From Eonycteris spelaea (taxonomy: Eukaryota; Chordata; Mammalia; Chiroptera; Pteropodidae): a stretch of 64,000 bases of DNA. The stretch spans positions 62,001 to 126,000 of the forward strand of contig PUFA01000564.1 in the NCBI GenBank assembly GCA_003508835.1, given 5' to 3'. A model generated the notes under the pieces. It was not told where the DNA came from and did not search any database. It saw only the letters and a list, made by a program, of their open reading frames with translations. Positions 1 through 12,100 of the stretch are shown here, in pieces; position 1 is the first letter of the stretch, and the number at the start of each line of letters is the position of its first letter. The position numbers and the translations under genes are program-made.

Positions 1-161
1 ACCTGCTCGTGCGGGCCTGCAACCAGCTGGGCCAGTTCCTGCAGCACCGGGAGACCAACCTGCGCTACCTGGCGCTGGAGAGCATGTGCACGCTGGCCAG
101 CTCCGAGTTCTCCCACGAGGCCGTGAAGACGCACATCGAGACGGTCATCAACGCCCTGAAG
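1..161 (+). CDS. AP2A2: AP2A2 exon (window exon 1, 5' truncated)
   Basis: Trunk helices; it reads [17 protein letters not shown] and ends INALK at 161. The exon begins before the window. Its donor is AAG|gcaagt, a GC donor rather than GT, and the next exon resumes in phase 0 with TERDVSVRQ. Confidence 0.96.
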
Positions 162-3100
162 GCAAGTGCTCTGTGCCGGGCCCACGCATCACCACGGGTG
201 CCATGGGTGCCCCTGCCACCTGCATCACTCAGGTGGGCACAGTAGCCAGGTGAGCGCGGCAGGGGAGGTTTTGCAACGGTCGCTGGAGGTGGCACGGCGC
301 AGGCCCCGGGCGGGTCAGGCCGCACTGTTGCCCAGGGTCACCGCCGTCCTGCTGTGCCAGCTGCGCTGTGTTCCGGTGTGTTCCAGTGGCATCCTCCCCC
401 TGCCTGCGAGCCTGCCACTGTGACGTGTAGCCTCCGACGCTGCGCTTGCCCAGACCAGGGACACAGCCAGTACTTGCGTCAATAGAACTGGTTAACTTTG
501 GTAGGAGAATAGAATATTTTATCTCCGAGAAAATTCACCTTTTGCAAAAGAAAACTAACTTTTTTCAAGGGATTAAAATTCCAGACTTGGAAAAGGCAAG
601 CTGAGGATGTTTGTCCTGCCGTGAGGCACAGCAGCGCCCCCTGCATCCCCAGTTGTCAGCCAGCGTGTTGGAGCGCTGGAGGCAGGTGGGGGTGCTGGGC
701 CCGCTGTCCCGGCCCCGAACCCCGAGTAAGAGCGGGGTGCGACCCTGTTCCTTTGTGTCTGCATGGCTTGGATGGGTTTTTGAAGTGTTTTGAGCAGGAG
801 GCTTGCAGGGTTTAGGGTCAGCCCCGAGCTCTCCTGGACCCCTCCAGACCCAGATCTGGCGCGTGCTGTCCCGCTGGGTCAGGGAGGCCTGCCTGCGTTC
901 TTGCATTTCACTTGGCCCTTTGCCAGAGGTTTTCAGGCCTCCCCGTGCTGAGCAGCAGCGGGCGAGAGATCTGGCTGGGTCTGGAGAGCCGGGACTGTAG
1001 CAGGCTCCTGAGCGGCACGGACGGTGCGGGTCTGTGACCACCCCTTAGGGACAGAGCTTGATTCTGGGCAGGGCAGGGCAGGACGGGCAGTGAGTCGGCG
1101 TGTGAGGGCCGCTGGGTCTGGACGGTGGGGGGGCGAGGAGAGCGCAGAGTGAGTGTCAGGATGGAGCTGCCGTGGGCAGCCCCGCCCACCCACCCAGGCC
1201 TCGCTCCTGCTTTTCATGGTGCCTCGTTCCCCAGACGGAGCGGGACGTGAGCGTGCGGCAGCGGGCTGTGGACCTCCTCTACGCCATGTGTGACCGCAGT
1301 AACGCACAGCAGATCGTGGCCGAGATGCTGAGCTACTTGGAGACGGCCGACTATGCCATTCGGGAGGAGATTGTGAGTGCCGACGGCTGGTCCGGTCACC
1401 GCGGGCCACGGCCCAAGGGGCTCCTCTGTGGTTTCTGATTCTAGCCCACAGGCGTCACTGCGAGCCTGCTGGGTGCTGGGTGGAAGATGCCTTCGCTTTA
1501 GTTTTTAAGCAGCGTTTTGGTAGAGCCTTCAGTCTTCCGGAAGGACTCGATACCATTCGCTGCTGGCGAGTGCGTCCGGCCGCACCTGCGCCTGGGCGGG
1601 GAGCTTCCACAGTGAGCGTCCGTGCGAGGCTCCAGTGGTTCGTGGCCGAGGTCGGCCTGAATTCAGATTTCTGTGGGCAGCACTCTAGTTTTGGACCTTT
1701 GGATGCTCTTTGCTGGGCAGGTTTCTTTACATTTGTGGTAGATCTAGGAGCGTCTGGGCCGCCCCAACGGCATGGTCTTCGTTTCCAGTGTCGTTACGCC
1801 ATTTGCAGAGAGGGCACACACACCCCACGCTGTCCTAGCTCAGCCCGTGCTCGCTCGCTGTGTGGGGGACCCAGCGCCAGGCAGGGTGTGGGGATGTGTG
1901 AGTCCCCGCAGGCCGCAGAGAGCTGAGGACCTGCACAGAGTCTGCGTGGCTGTCGGGGACCGGGGGTGCCAAGGCATGCCAACTGCTGCCTTTCCATCCT
2001 GTGCAGGGCACTCCTCCTTGTCTATCTGGGTTGCAGACTGCCACCGAGCCTCTTCGGGGACTCTGCGGAGCAAGTGTTCAGTGGCAGAGGTGGCTGTGAG
2101 TGACTCGGGGCAGCTCCTGGGCTGGTGCTTGGTTTGCAAACAAAGGCCGGGAGCTCCTGAGTGTGTGTGGCTGTGTGCAGGTCTGCCTCTTGGTCCTACA
2201 GGGGACCGTTGGTGGAACGGCCAGGCCGGGGGCCTGGTGCTGGCTCTTCAGTGCTGAGTGGCCGTGCTCCTGGTGACAAGGGTGTGGGCCTGCCCTGGAG
2301 CAGGAGGTCAAGGCAGGCTTCTCAGGGGAGGGGTGACTCTGGAGCTGACCTGCTGGCTGGCTCGGAAGGTGGGGTGGGGCAGGGAGCTCCAAGCACAGGC
2401 GCTGGGGAGGGCGTCAGGGTGGGCTGGCCGGGGGTCTGCTCTGGGCATGTGGGTGTGGGGCCGGCACCGGGCCTGCCGTCAGGGGCATCTTTCTCATCGC
2501 TACCCAGAGTGTCGTGAGCAGAGACAGCAGTGTTTAGGGTCTCACGTGTCTGCAGCTCCGTGTTGGCTCTTAGTCCCTTTTAAATGATGTAAGTGACAGT
2601 CTTCAGTTTTAATTACGGGGGAGAGAAGCAGATGCTCTCTGTCCCCGGGTAAGTGCTCCAGCCGTCCATCTGTCTGGCCAGTGTCAGCGTCGTGCTATTT
2701 GCTGGGCACCCCGCTGGACTTGCACATGCCCTGCCCACAGGGAGCCTTTCTGTCCGTGGCGGGTCACGTGGTATGGGTCGGGATGGGTGGAAGCCAGGCC
2801 TGGATCCGGGGCCCTCGGGAGCTGGGGCTCATCAGGAGAGGAGGGAGGCTTGGAGGGCTCTTGGGGCAGGAGGTGGCTCAGCACGGGACTCTGGCCCACG
2901 TGTTCCCGAGGGGCCCAAGTATACAGCTGCAGGGGGAACTCTGTCCTTGATGGGTTTGGACCTGAGGGTGGTGATGAGGCGCGTGTCCTGGAATTGTGCT
3001 CCGAGGTCACGTGGAGCATTGGTTTGCAGGTTGGCAGGGGGCGGGGTAGGTAGAGTGGCCGGGGCTTCCGTTAGGGGTCTGGGGCACAGTGGAGAGGGTG

Positions 3101-6100
3101 GGGAGGGGTGGGGGCACGTGGTGCCTATAGGAGGACAGGCAGCTTACCAGGGACGTGGTCCTGTTTGGGCAGCTGATGCCATTCGGGGTGGGATCAGTCC
3201 AAGAAGAGGGCGACTCGGAGGGTTGGGGCGAGGGGTTTGGTTATGGCCAGTGTGGTGCAATTGTCCCCGGGGCAGAGAGTGTGGCCCGCAGAGCCCTCTG
3301 GGGCACGGGAGGTAACTAATCGGGTGGGGTCTCCCTTGGAGAGTAGAGGGGAGACTCGTGAGAAGGGCCGGCCAGAGCAGGAGGGGCAGGGAGTGCGGCC
3401 CCCCACGGGCCGGGCTGCGGTCGGGTCGGGTTGGCCCTGCTGCCCCCTCCAGCCGTGCCCCCTCGCTTCCGAGTGGCTGGACCTGTCCCTCTGTGTCTGT
3501 TCCTGGAGGGCGGTTCCTCGGTGAATCTTAAACTTCTTGGGTTCCGTTGAGGAAGGGACTGTCCCCCGCCGGCTGGGGCATGCGGGTCCAGTCTGAGCGG
3601 CCAACTGTGCAGGTGCTGAAGGTGGCCATCTTGGCGGAGAAGTACGCCGTGGACTACACGTGGTACGTGGACACCATCCTGAACCTGATCCGGATTGCTG
3701 GCGACTACGTGAGCGAGGAGGTGTGGTACCGTGTCATTCAGATCGTCATCAACCGGGACGACGTGCAGGGCTACGCCGCCAAGACGGTGTTCGAGGTGCG
3801 GGCCAGCGCGTGCGGGCGCGGCGCGGCAACCCCCTTTCTTTCTCCTGTTGAGTACCCTGGGAGGGCCCCGCATGGTCCCGCTGATGCCTGCCTGACCCTC
3901 AGCTCCCCGTCACCCCGGCCTCCGCATCACCAGCCACAGGCGAGATGCCGTCGGCTCTCGGAAGGCCACCTGAGCACCGCCCGTGCCCGGGGCCGGTGCC
4001 TTGGGCTCGCTTCCCACGTGTGTGCTGGCAGGGCCTCGGGAGGACGCTGAGGTGCCTCTGTCCCCACCGGGGCCTGGGTGTCAGCTTTCAGGAGTGTGCC
4101 TGTCACGGTGGGGCTGGGACGGGGGTGTCTCTGCCTCTGGGGCTCCCGTGCTGCTGCTGTGCGTGTGCGGTGTGGGGGAGCAGGGGGGGCGGCCCTGCCC
4201 ACGGGGCACTCCAAGAAGACTCCCCAGGAGCACGCGCTGTGTCCTCCTCACCCTTGGCACGTCCCCACCGCTGGGCTCCTCCCTGTACCATCGCACTCAC
4301 GGCCCCACAGGCACTGCAGGCCCCAGCATGCCACGAGAACCTGGTCAAAGTGGGCGGCTACATCCTGGGGGAGTTCGGGAACCTCATCGCCGGGGACCCA
4401 AGGTCCAGGTGAGCGGCCCTTCAGGAGTCAGGCGGACACTGCGTCCTGGTGCTGGGCTGTGCCTCCCGGTCCTCATGCCGACAGTCTGGCCTGCTTGTCA
4501 CGACAACCCAGAGCAAGGCCACCTCCACTCTGGGCCGGCGGCCCTGCCTGCCTCGCGCTGTGTGGAAGGCAGGGATTCTAGCGGGAAGCGCAGCGACGCT
4601 GTCTCAGGGGAAATGCGCACGCGGCCTGGGTTTGGAAGCATGTGCGTGTTTCTGGGCGGGAGGTGGGTTTCCCCGAGTCCCACCTTGCTCCCCTTCCCCC
4701 GGGCGAGAGCCTCAGGGTCTCGGGCTCCGATGCACTAAGGACCAGCCACGTGCACAGCGTCAGGGTGAGGCGCTGAGGCCTGCCGTGCCCCGCCGGCCCG
4801 CCATCGGCCCCCTGACCTGCCCGCCCCGTCTGCCCGCCATCGGCCCCCTGACCTGCCCCGCCCCGTCTGCCCGCCATCGCAGCCCCCTGACCTGCCTGCC
4901 CCGTCTGCCCGCCATCGGCCCCCTGACCTGCCCCGCCCCGCCGGCCCGCCATCGGCCCCTGACCTCCGCCCCGTCTGCCCGCCATCGGCCCCTGACCTGC
5001 CCGCCCCGTCTGCCCGCCATCGGCCCCCTGACCTGCCTGCCCCGTCTGCCCGCCATCGGCCCCCTGACCTGCCCCGCCCCGTCTGCCCGCCATCGCAGCC
5101 CCCTGACCTGCCTGCCCCGTCTGCCCGCCATCGGCCCCCTGACCTGCCCCGCCCCGCCGGCCCGCCATCGGCCCCCTGACCTGCCCGCCCCGTCTGCCCG
5201 CCATCGGCCCCCTGACCTGCCCGCCCCGTCTGCCCGCCATCGGCCCCCTGACCTGCCCCGCCCCGTCTGCCCGCCATCGGCCCCCTGACCTGCCCGCCCC
5301 GTCTGCCCGCCATCGGCCCCCTGACCTGCCCCGCCCCGTCTGCCCGCCATCGGCCCCCTGACCTGCCCGCCCCGTCTGCCCGCCATCGGCCCCCTGACCT
5401 GCCTGCCCCGTCTGCCCGCCATCGGCCCCCTGACCTGCCCGCCCCGTCTGCCCGCCATCGCAGCCCCCTGACCTGCCTGCCCCGTCTGCCCGCCATCGGC
5501 CCCCTGACCTGCCCGCCCCGTCTGCCCGCCATCGCAGCCCCCTGACGCAGTTCGACCTGCTGCACTCCAAGTTCCACCTGTGCAGCGTGCCCACCAGAGC
5601 GCTCCTCCTGTCCGCCTACATCAAGTTCGTGAACCTCTTCCCGGAGGTGAAGCCCACCATCCAGGACGTGCTGCGCAGCGACAGCCAGCTGAGGAATGCG
5701 GACGTGGAGCTGCAGCAGCGGGCCGTGGAGTACCTGCGGCTGAGCTCCGTCGCCAGCACCGACATCCTGGTGGGCTGCCCCGCCCCGTCCCTGTCGCGGG
5801 TCTGACGCCACGGGCCTTCCAGCCGTGCTGACCGGGGCTTCCTCCCTCCCAGGCCACTGTCCTGGAGGAGATGCCCCCATTCCCGGAGCGCGAGTCGTCC
5901 ATCCTGGCCAAGCTCAAGAAGAAGAAGGGCCCGAGCACGGTGACGGGCCTGGAGGAGGGCAAGCGGGAGCGGGGCGCCGACGTCAACGGGGCCCGAGCCA
6001 GCGCCAGCCAGCGCCACGGTGGGTCCCTTCCTGACGCCCATGCCCTGCGCGAGCTCCTGTGTGTCCTGTCCTCGAGGTCGGGAACCAGCAGAGGGTGTGC

Positions 6101-9100
6101 CTGTTGGGGAGGAGTTTTTGTCACGTACAAAAAAATGTGTGCCAAGAGCCTGGTGGTGGCACCAAGCCCGAGGCCTCCACCGGTGCTTCACCTGGGCCTC
6201 CTAGAAGCAGCTCTCATCCAGACACGCCTGTTGCTTCTGGACGCTCCCCCGCTGCCGCCTTGTCCTGTCTCTCGGCTTCCATGGGCCACGCGGGCACCTG
6301 CCTCTTTCGCGGGTCGTCTTGTGTGGGAGGCCTGCTTGCAGCGGCCCGCCTCCGGCCGCTCTGGGCGGTTTTCCGTCCGAATCGGCTCCGAGCCCATGTC
6401 CCTTCGTGTGTGACCTGGTGGGAGCGCTCACAGACATGGGGGTGTCTGTCGACGCTCGCCAGGTCCCAGCATCACGTTGAGACTTATGTCTGTTTCCTCT
6501 CTCCCCCCCAACTAGATTGGGGGCCCCAGGAGAGCGGTGTTCCCTATGGTCCCCTCAGCACTGCCCCAGGCTCCCAGGACTATGGGCCTCCTGCTTGCCC
6601 AGGTGGAAGGAAACCGAGAGAGCTTCGTTTCCGGTCGGGGTTCCGGTTCAGTGACGTGGATGATGCCACTTGCGGGTAGCAGGTGGCCTTTGTGAAGACA
6701 AGCTTAAGGGATGACGTGAGGCCGTGTGCAGACAGACCAGGGCCTGGGGGCTTTGCTCGTCGAAGGTGTGCTTGCGTCTGAGCCGTGGCACTCTTGGCTG
6801 TGTCCCTTGCCCTGGCCACACTCCACCCGTGTGCCCCGTCGACTGCATGTCCCGCCCCCCAGGCCGAGGATGCCATGAGGCCTGCTGGGCCTCCCTGGCC
6901 CCTGACTTGGGGTCCTGCGCTGTCAGGCCTCTCACCCGAGCCCGACACCTTCTCTCTGGAGGTGCCCCAGACCGGCGCTGGCAGCCGCGTCCCGAGGCCT
7001 GCTCTGTGCCCCTGCGTGGTGTGGCTTCCGGGATGGCTGTTCTGGGGTGAGCGGCGCGTGCATTTCACTCCAGGTGGCCACTGCGTCTTCGCGTCTGAGT
7101 AATTTAATGGCATTTTTTCCCAACCCCGAGCCTTTGGGCTTGTTCCCTGGGCACAGGGTAGACCTGAGGCTGGAGGCAGTGACTGGCTCGCCCCTCCCAG
7201 ATGTGCTGATTCCGCTTGTAAAGCGAGCACAGAGGTCGGTGGTGGAGCGGATTAGCGAAGTCCTGTGATTTCCGGCGAGCGAGCGTGCACGCGCAGGTGT
7301 GCTTGTGAGCTGTGTACGCCAGCCTCGCATGCCAGTGGGAGACTGCAGGGCCCCCCAGGGCCGCCTTCCAGGAGAGCCGTGCCGGCCGGTCCTCACCTGG
7401 GGCCGCCTGGCCACTCCTTCCTGCCCAGCAGCCCTGACTGCGGGCCGAGCACATCGAGGCCACAGCGGGCACTGGATGTTCACATGTGTCCTGCCAGTGT
7501 TGCGGGTCTTGGTCTTTCCTGAGACGTGCATGTACAGCTGACAGACCTTTTCCCCGCACTGCTTGCCTGGCTATGCCAGGGTGTGGCTGGGCCTGGGGTC
7601 TGGGCTTCAGTGCTCGGCCGAGTGGCTCAACAGAAATTTGATGGAACCTTCTTAACCCTGGTGTGAGTGGTGAGATCCACTTTGAGAAATGAGCCATGAC
7701 AAGATTTGGCATTTTGTACGGCGTGGTGACAGAGGTGGGGTGGGGAGGAAGGCCTCAGCTCAGCCAGCTTTGTGCATTTTCTCACTTCAGGCTGTGGGCT
7801 TCTCGACTTTGTGCGTGGCACCTGGCCGGTGCGTGCCTGTGGGCGGGTGTTCGGAGCTGAGAACCTGCAGCGCTGTGGGCCGCTGTGTGGCCCTGTGGGT
7901 GCACTGTCCCCTGTGCTCAGATGGCTGGGGTCTGAAGGGAGAGATCCTTGTGGGGATTGAGGCAGGAGGGTCCCCCTGGCTGTGGTCCCCCTCGCGAGTG
8001 GAGCCCCCACCTCGCAGTGGCCCTGAGCCGTCTGGGTTTTACGTGAGAGCCAGCGGAGCCGTGCTCGGTGTGCACGGGGCAGAACGCCTTTCGTGTGTCT
8101 AGGACTCTAGGTGCACACCGTGGTCGCAGCTGCTCCCTGCTAGCGCAGGGCCGCTCTGGGGGTGGGGGCCTGGGGCTGTCATGTGCAGAGAGTCCTGGCG
8201 CTTTGGCTGTTCTGATTCCGGCTGTGAGGAGGAGTGACTTGCGCAGGCTGGTGCCAGGCTGGCTCTCCGGGGAGGTCCTGGAAGGAGGAGGCAGCGAAGG
8301 GGCGGCGAGTCCCAGCGTGTAGCGGGGCCTCCAGCAGAACAGCTTCCTCTTGTTCGCTGTGACTTTTGGGGCACGCGTTTCACTTAGTTGGAAACCGTTT
8401 AAACTGTTGTTAGGGAAGCTGTGGTGCGAATCTTGCAAAGGTGGCAGGGGTGATGGCTCCACGCGGGCCTTTCCTGCGTGGTTCGTAGCATGGCTCGAGG
8501 CCACCTGGGTCAGTTCACCACCCTCCTCAGGGTGCCGATGGTCCAGTGTTGGCGCACCACTGTCGTGAGCAGCCGTGTTCGGGGGAGCACTGTCACAGGT
8601 GTGTTGAGGGCCAAGGCCCACGTTCAGACGGTCTCATCCAGATACCTCCCGCGGTGCAGAAGTTTCCGTGGTCCTTCTCATGACGGCTCCTTCGAGGCCC
8701 AGGAGCCCCTCCCCCTGGCAGCCTGCCCGCTAGCGCCCAGCCTAGCACGGGCTTCTGTAGTGCCTCCTTCGTCTCGAGATACGACTTGCCCACACAGGGG
8801 TCCTTTAGGAAATGGAGGCAGGGCCCTGACGTGCCGTGGAAGAGAATCGAGCAGCTGTCTACACTGGCATCGTTTTCCACGCGTACGTGCCCAGCCCGGC
8901 TGCGCTGGGTGCGGGCAGCAGCGGCCACACACCGCAGACAGAGTGCACTCTGCCCGCTCCAGCCTGCGCCCTGGAAGGACGAGTGTGTTAGGTCAGGCCA
9001 GATGTTGGGAGCAGTGACGGGAAATGGCATCAGCATATCGTTTCAGGAAATTATAAACAGCTTTTTGCCTTCCTGAGTGTCCGGTGGGACGCTGAAGATG

Positions 9101-12100
9101 AGTTTTCAGGCTGAGGGGCTCACATCCCCAGTGCTCGCACACGACATGCTCCTGGTGACCATCCGAACGCCACACATTTGCAGAGCGTGTTTGCCCTGGC
9201 AGGCAGACACCCCGGAGGTGCAGGGTCCAAGGGTGAGCCTCAGCGCGTGGTCCAGAGCTGCCGCCCGGGCGCCCGCGGCAACCCGTGCTGTGTGTGCCCC
9301 GCCGTCCGCGTGACTGACCACGGAGAGGCTTTTCCTTGGGCTTTGCCTAAGGACTTCTTTCAAAACGCCTGTCGCGAGGGCCTTTCCTCAGCCGCACGCA
9401 CTGTCGCCTAACGGGGTCCGGTGGCTTCTGCAGCGTTCGGCTGGCAGCAGTGAGCTCTGAGTCGTTTCTAAAACGAGACGTTTCTTTCTGAGCTCTTTCA
9501 TGGCAACATTTCTTCAGATTTTTTTTCATTCATATGGCATTTGTCAACAGAAGTGGGTCTTCTTTCTCGCCGTGTGAGATGGGGACTCGTCCTCCGTGTG
9601 ATGGGTGACCTTGAGATGGGGACTCGTCCTCCGTGTGATGGGTGACCTTGAGATGAGGACTCGTCCTCCGTGTGATGGGTGACCTTGAGATGGGGACTCG
9701 TCCTCCGTGTGATGGGTGACCTTGAGATGGGGACTCGTCCTCCGTGTGATGGGTGACCTTGAGATGGGGACTCGTCCTCCGTGTGATGGGTGACCTTCAG
9801 GCTCGACTCTGGGTGCAGCTGCGCCTCAGATCTCAGAGGTGGCCGTCGCCAGCCCCGCGGAGGGAGGGGCGTGGGCATGGGCGCCGGGCGGCCGCCGCAC
9901 ACCGGAAGCTTCCGCACTGATCCTGTCCTTCCCTGTTTTGCAGTCCACGCCTTCTCCGTCGGCAGACCTCCTGGGTCTCGGGGCCGCACCCCCCGCCCCG
10001 CGGGCGCCCCACCGTCTTCCGGCGGGCTGCTGGTCGACGTGTTCTCAGACTCGCCCTCCGCGGTCGCACCTCTCGCTCCTGGCTCCGAGGACAACTTTGC
10101 CAGGTAGTCGGGCTCTCGCCTCGCAAAGACAGGGCTCCTGTCTGCCCCGACGCCCCACCCAGGGCCTGGGCCACGGCCCTTACTCCCCTGGTCCCACTGC
10201 TGGTGGTTGTGAGCAGCCCGCCATGCTGGGGTGGGCTCGCTCTGTCCCCACCCCTGCACCCCATCCTTCGTGGACGGCAGTTTCTGCTAAAGGTGGCTAA
10301 CGATTGCAAAGAGAAGGAGGTGGGCGAGCAAGCGCCACGGCCGGTCGTCAGCCGTGCGTGCGCGTGTGTGTGCGCTGGCCGTCCCTGCTGCTTCACTCTG
10401 CTCTTCAGAGCGCTGCCCCCGCACCTGCCGTCCTCCTCAGCTGCTCCCGCTTCGGCTTAGTCCCTCTCCGTGTCACCTGGGAACCCAGCCTCTTCCAGAA
10501 CCTGTCTGTAGTGGCGTGGTGGTGGCCTTATCCCGTGTCTGTGTCCCAGGTGCTGCCCTCCTGCTGTGACCAGCTGCATCTTTTTGTCTGACTGGCTTGG
10601 AGGCGTTCGCTCACTGACCGCAGGCCAAGCCCGTCCTCCTGCGTGGCCATCTTTGCCGTGTCCCTGCACCTTTTCTTTCCCGTTTTGTTGTTGTTATTGT
10701 GTGAGTTTTGTGCCTTTTCCCTATTCACTAACCCCCCTCCGCCGAGAGAGGGTGCGGGGCCTGTCCCTTACAGAGGTGAGCGTTTTCAAGAGCTTCCTGT
10801 CCGCGGCTGCCATGGTGAGAGCAGAGTTCGTTCTTGCGGCTCACAGCCCGTCCCGTCTCTCTGTCCCTGCGTGTGCTTCTCCTTCCCGTGGCTTGTCAGC
10901 AGTGCTTCGGGAAGGCAGGCGGGAGGGCTGCGAGGCCCCCATCCCCAGCTGGAGCAGGCTTCCTTCCGCCCAGAGAACCGCTGAGTCTGAGACTGAAGCA
11001 GCGTGGACGCCAGGGCGCGAGGCGCCTCTGCGGGGGCAGCGCGTGTGCTGGGGGCGGGGGGGTCGCGGCAGGGCCTCTCTTCAGTGTCCCGAGCCCTCAC
11101 TGTGCCTGCGGGGCTCCTGCCCGGCACCTTTGCGGTCTCGGTGGAAGGCAGAGCGGGCGGCGGCCCGTTGTGACCCGGGACCTCGACGCTGTCTCGCAGG
11201 TGGCTTGCCTGGTTCGGGGCGCGCCCGTGGCTGTGCGGGGTGCCGTCAGGGCCTCGTGCGGCTGCTGCAGAGGCGGGGAGTGTCAGGCGCAGCTCTGGTG
11301 TGGGCGGAGCTGCGCCCTCCCTGGGCCTTCCAGCGCCGTCCTCGTTAACCCAGAGTTCCAGTGCCTTTCGGTTGCCATGACCTTTTACAACAACCAACCA
11401 CCCAGCCAGCCAGACATCGACAGATGGCCTGCTTCCGTCACTTAGAGGGTGCTCTGCCATCGCCCCTCAACAGTTCCAGGTGCTTCGGCCCCCGCCGCCT
11501 GTGCCGTGCATGCTTTCAGGCCCTGCATCTGGATGGCAGGTGCTGTGGGCCAGCCCTTCCGTAGGCGAGAGTCGGTGTGAGCGCATTAGCGGCCCCGTGG
11601 CAGTGTGGCCTTGGACTCCACGGCCTCAGTTGCCTTTCCTCTCTGCTCTGTGGCAGCCGTGGGAGCACCTGGGTCCCCTGTGATGGATCCTGGGGCCTCG
11701 GTCGCATGCATTCTCAGGTGTGTTTTGAAGAAGGTTCTGAGTGTCGAATGCACTGCATTTTACCTTGTGGAGTTTTGTGTGGATCTCAGGCCGGATAAAG
11801 AGGCTGTCATGGTGTGAGCTGGAGGGCTGGACTAGGTGGGGGCAGCCGCGGCCCTCAGTGCCGTGCGGGGGCCGTGCGGGGAGCAGCACCCCGCGTCATG
11901 GCCCAGTGAGTGGACGCAGAGGGCGGGGCCCGCCTCGGCCGCCTTGCGTCGCTGCCGCTGCCCCTCTCCTGCCTTCTGTGTGGCTCGAATCGGCCCCGGC
12001 CCAGCTGAGACTGCGCGATGCAGACGAGTGACCCTTCACCTCTGAGGGTGGCGCCGCAGCAAAATTTGTACCAAATGGCACAAGTGCCAGGGTCAGTGGC

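Noticed and set aside
4735..5880. Long minus-strand open frame (381 codons) and overlapping plus-strand frame (279 codons)
   Set aside because: Both are periodic translations of the GC-rich minisatellite; they have no start context or homology and overlap known AP2A2 exons.
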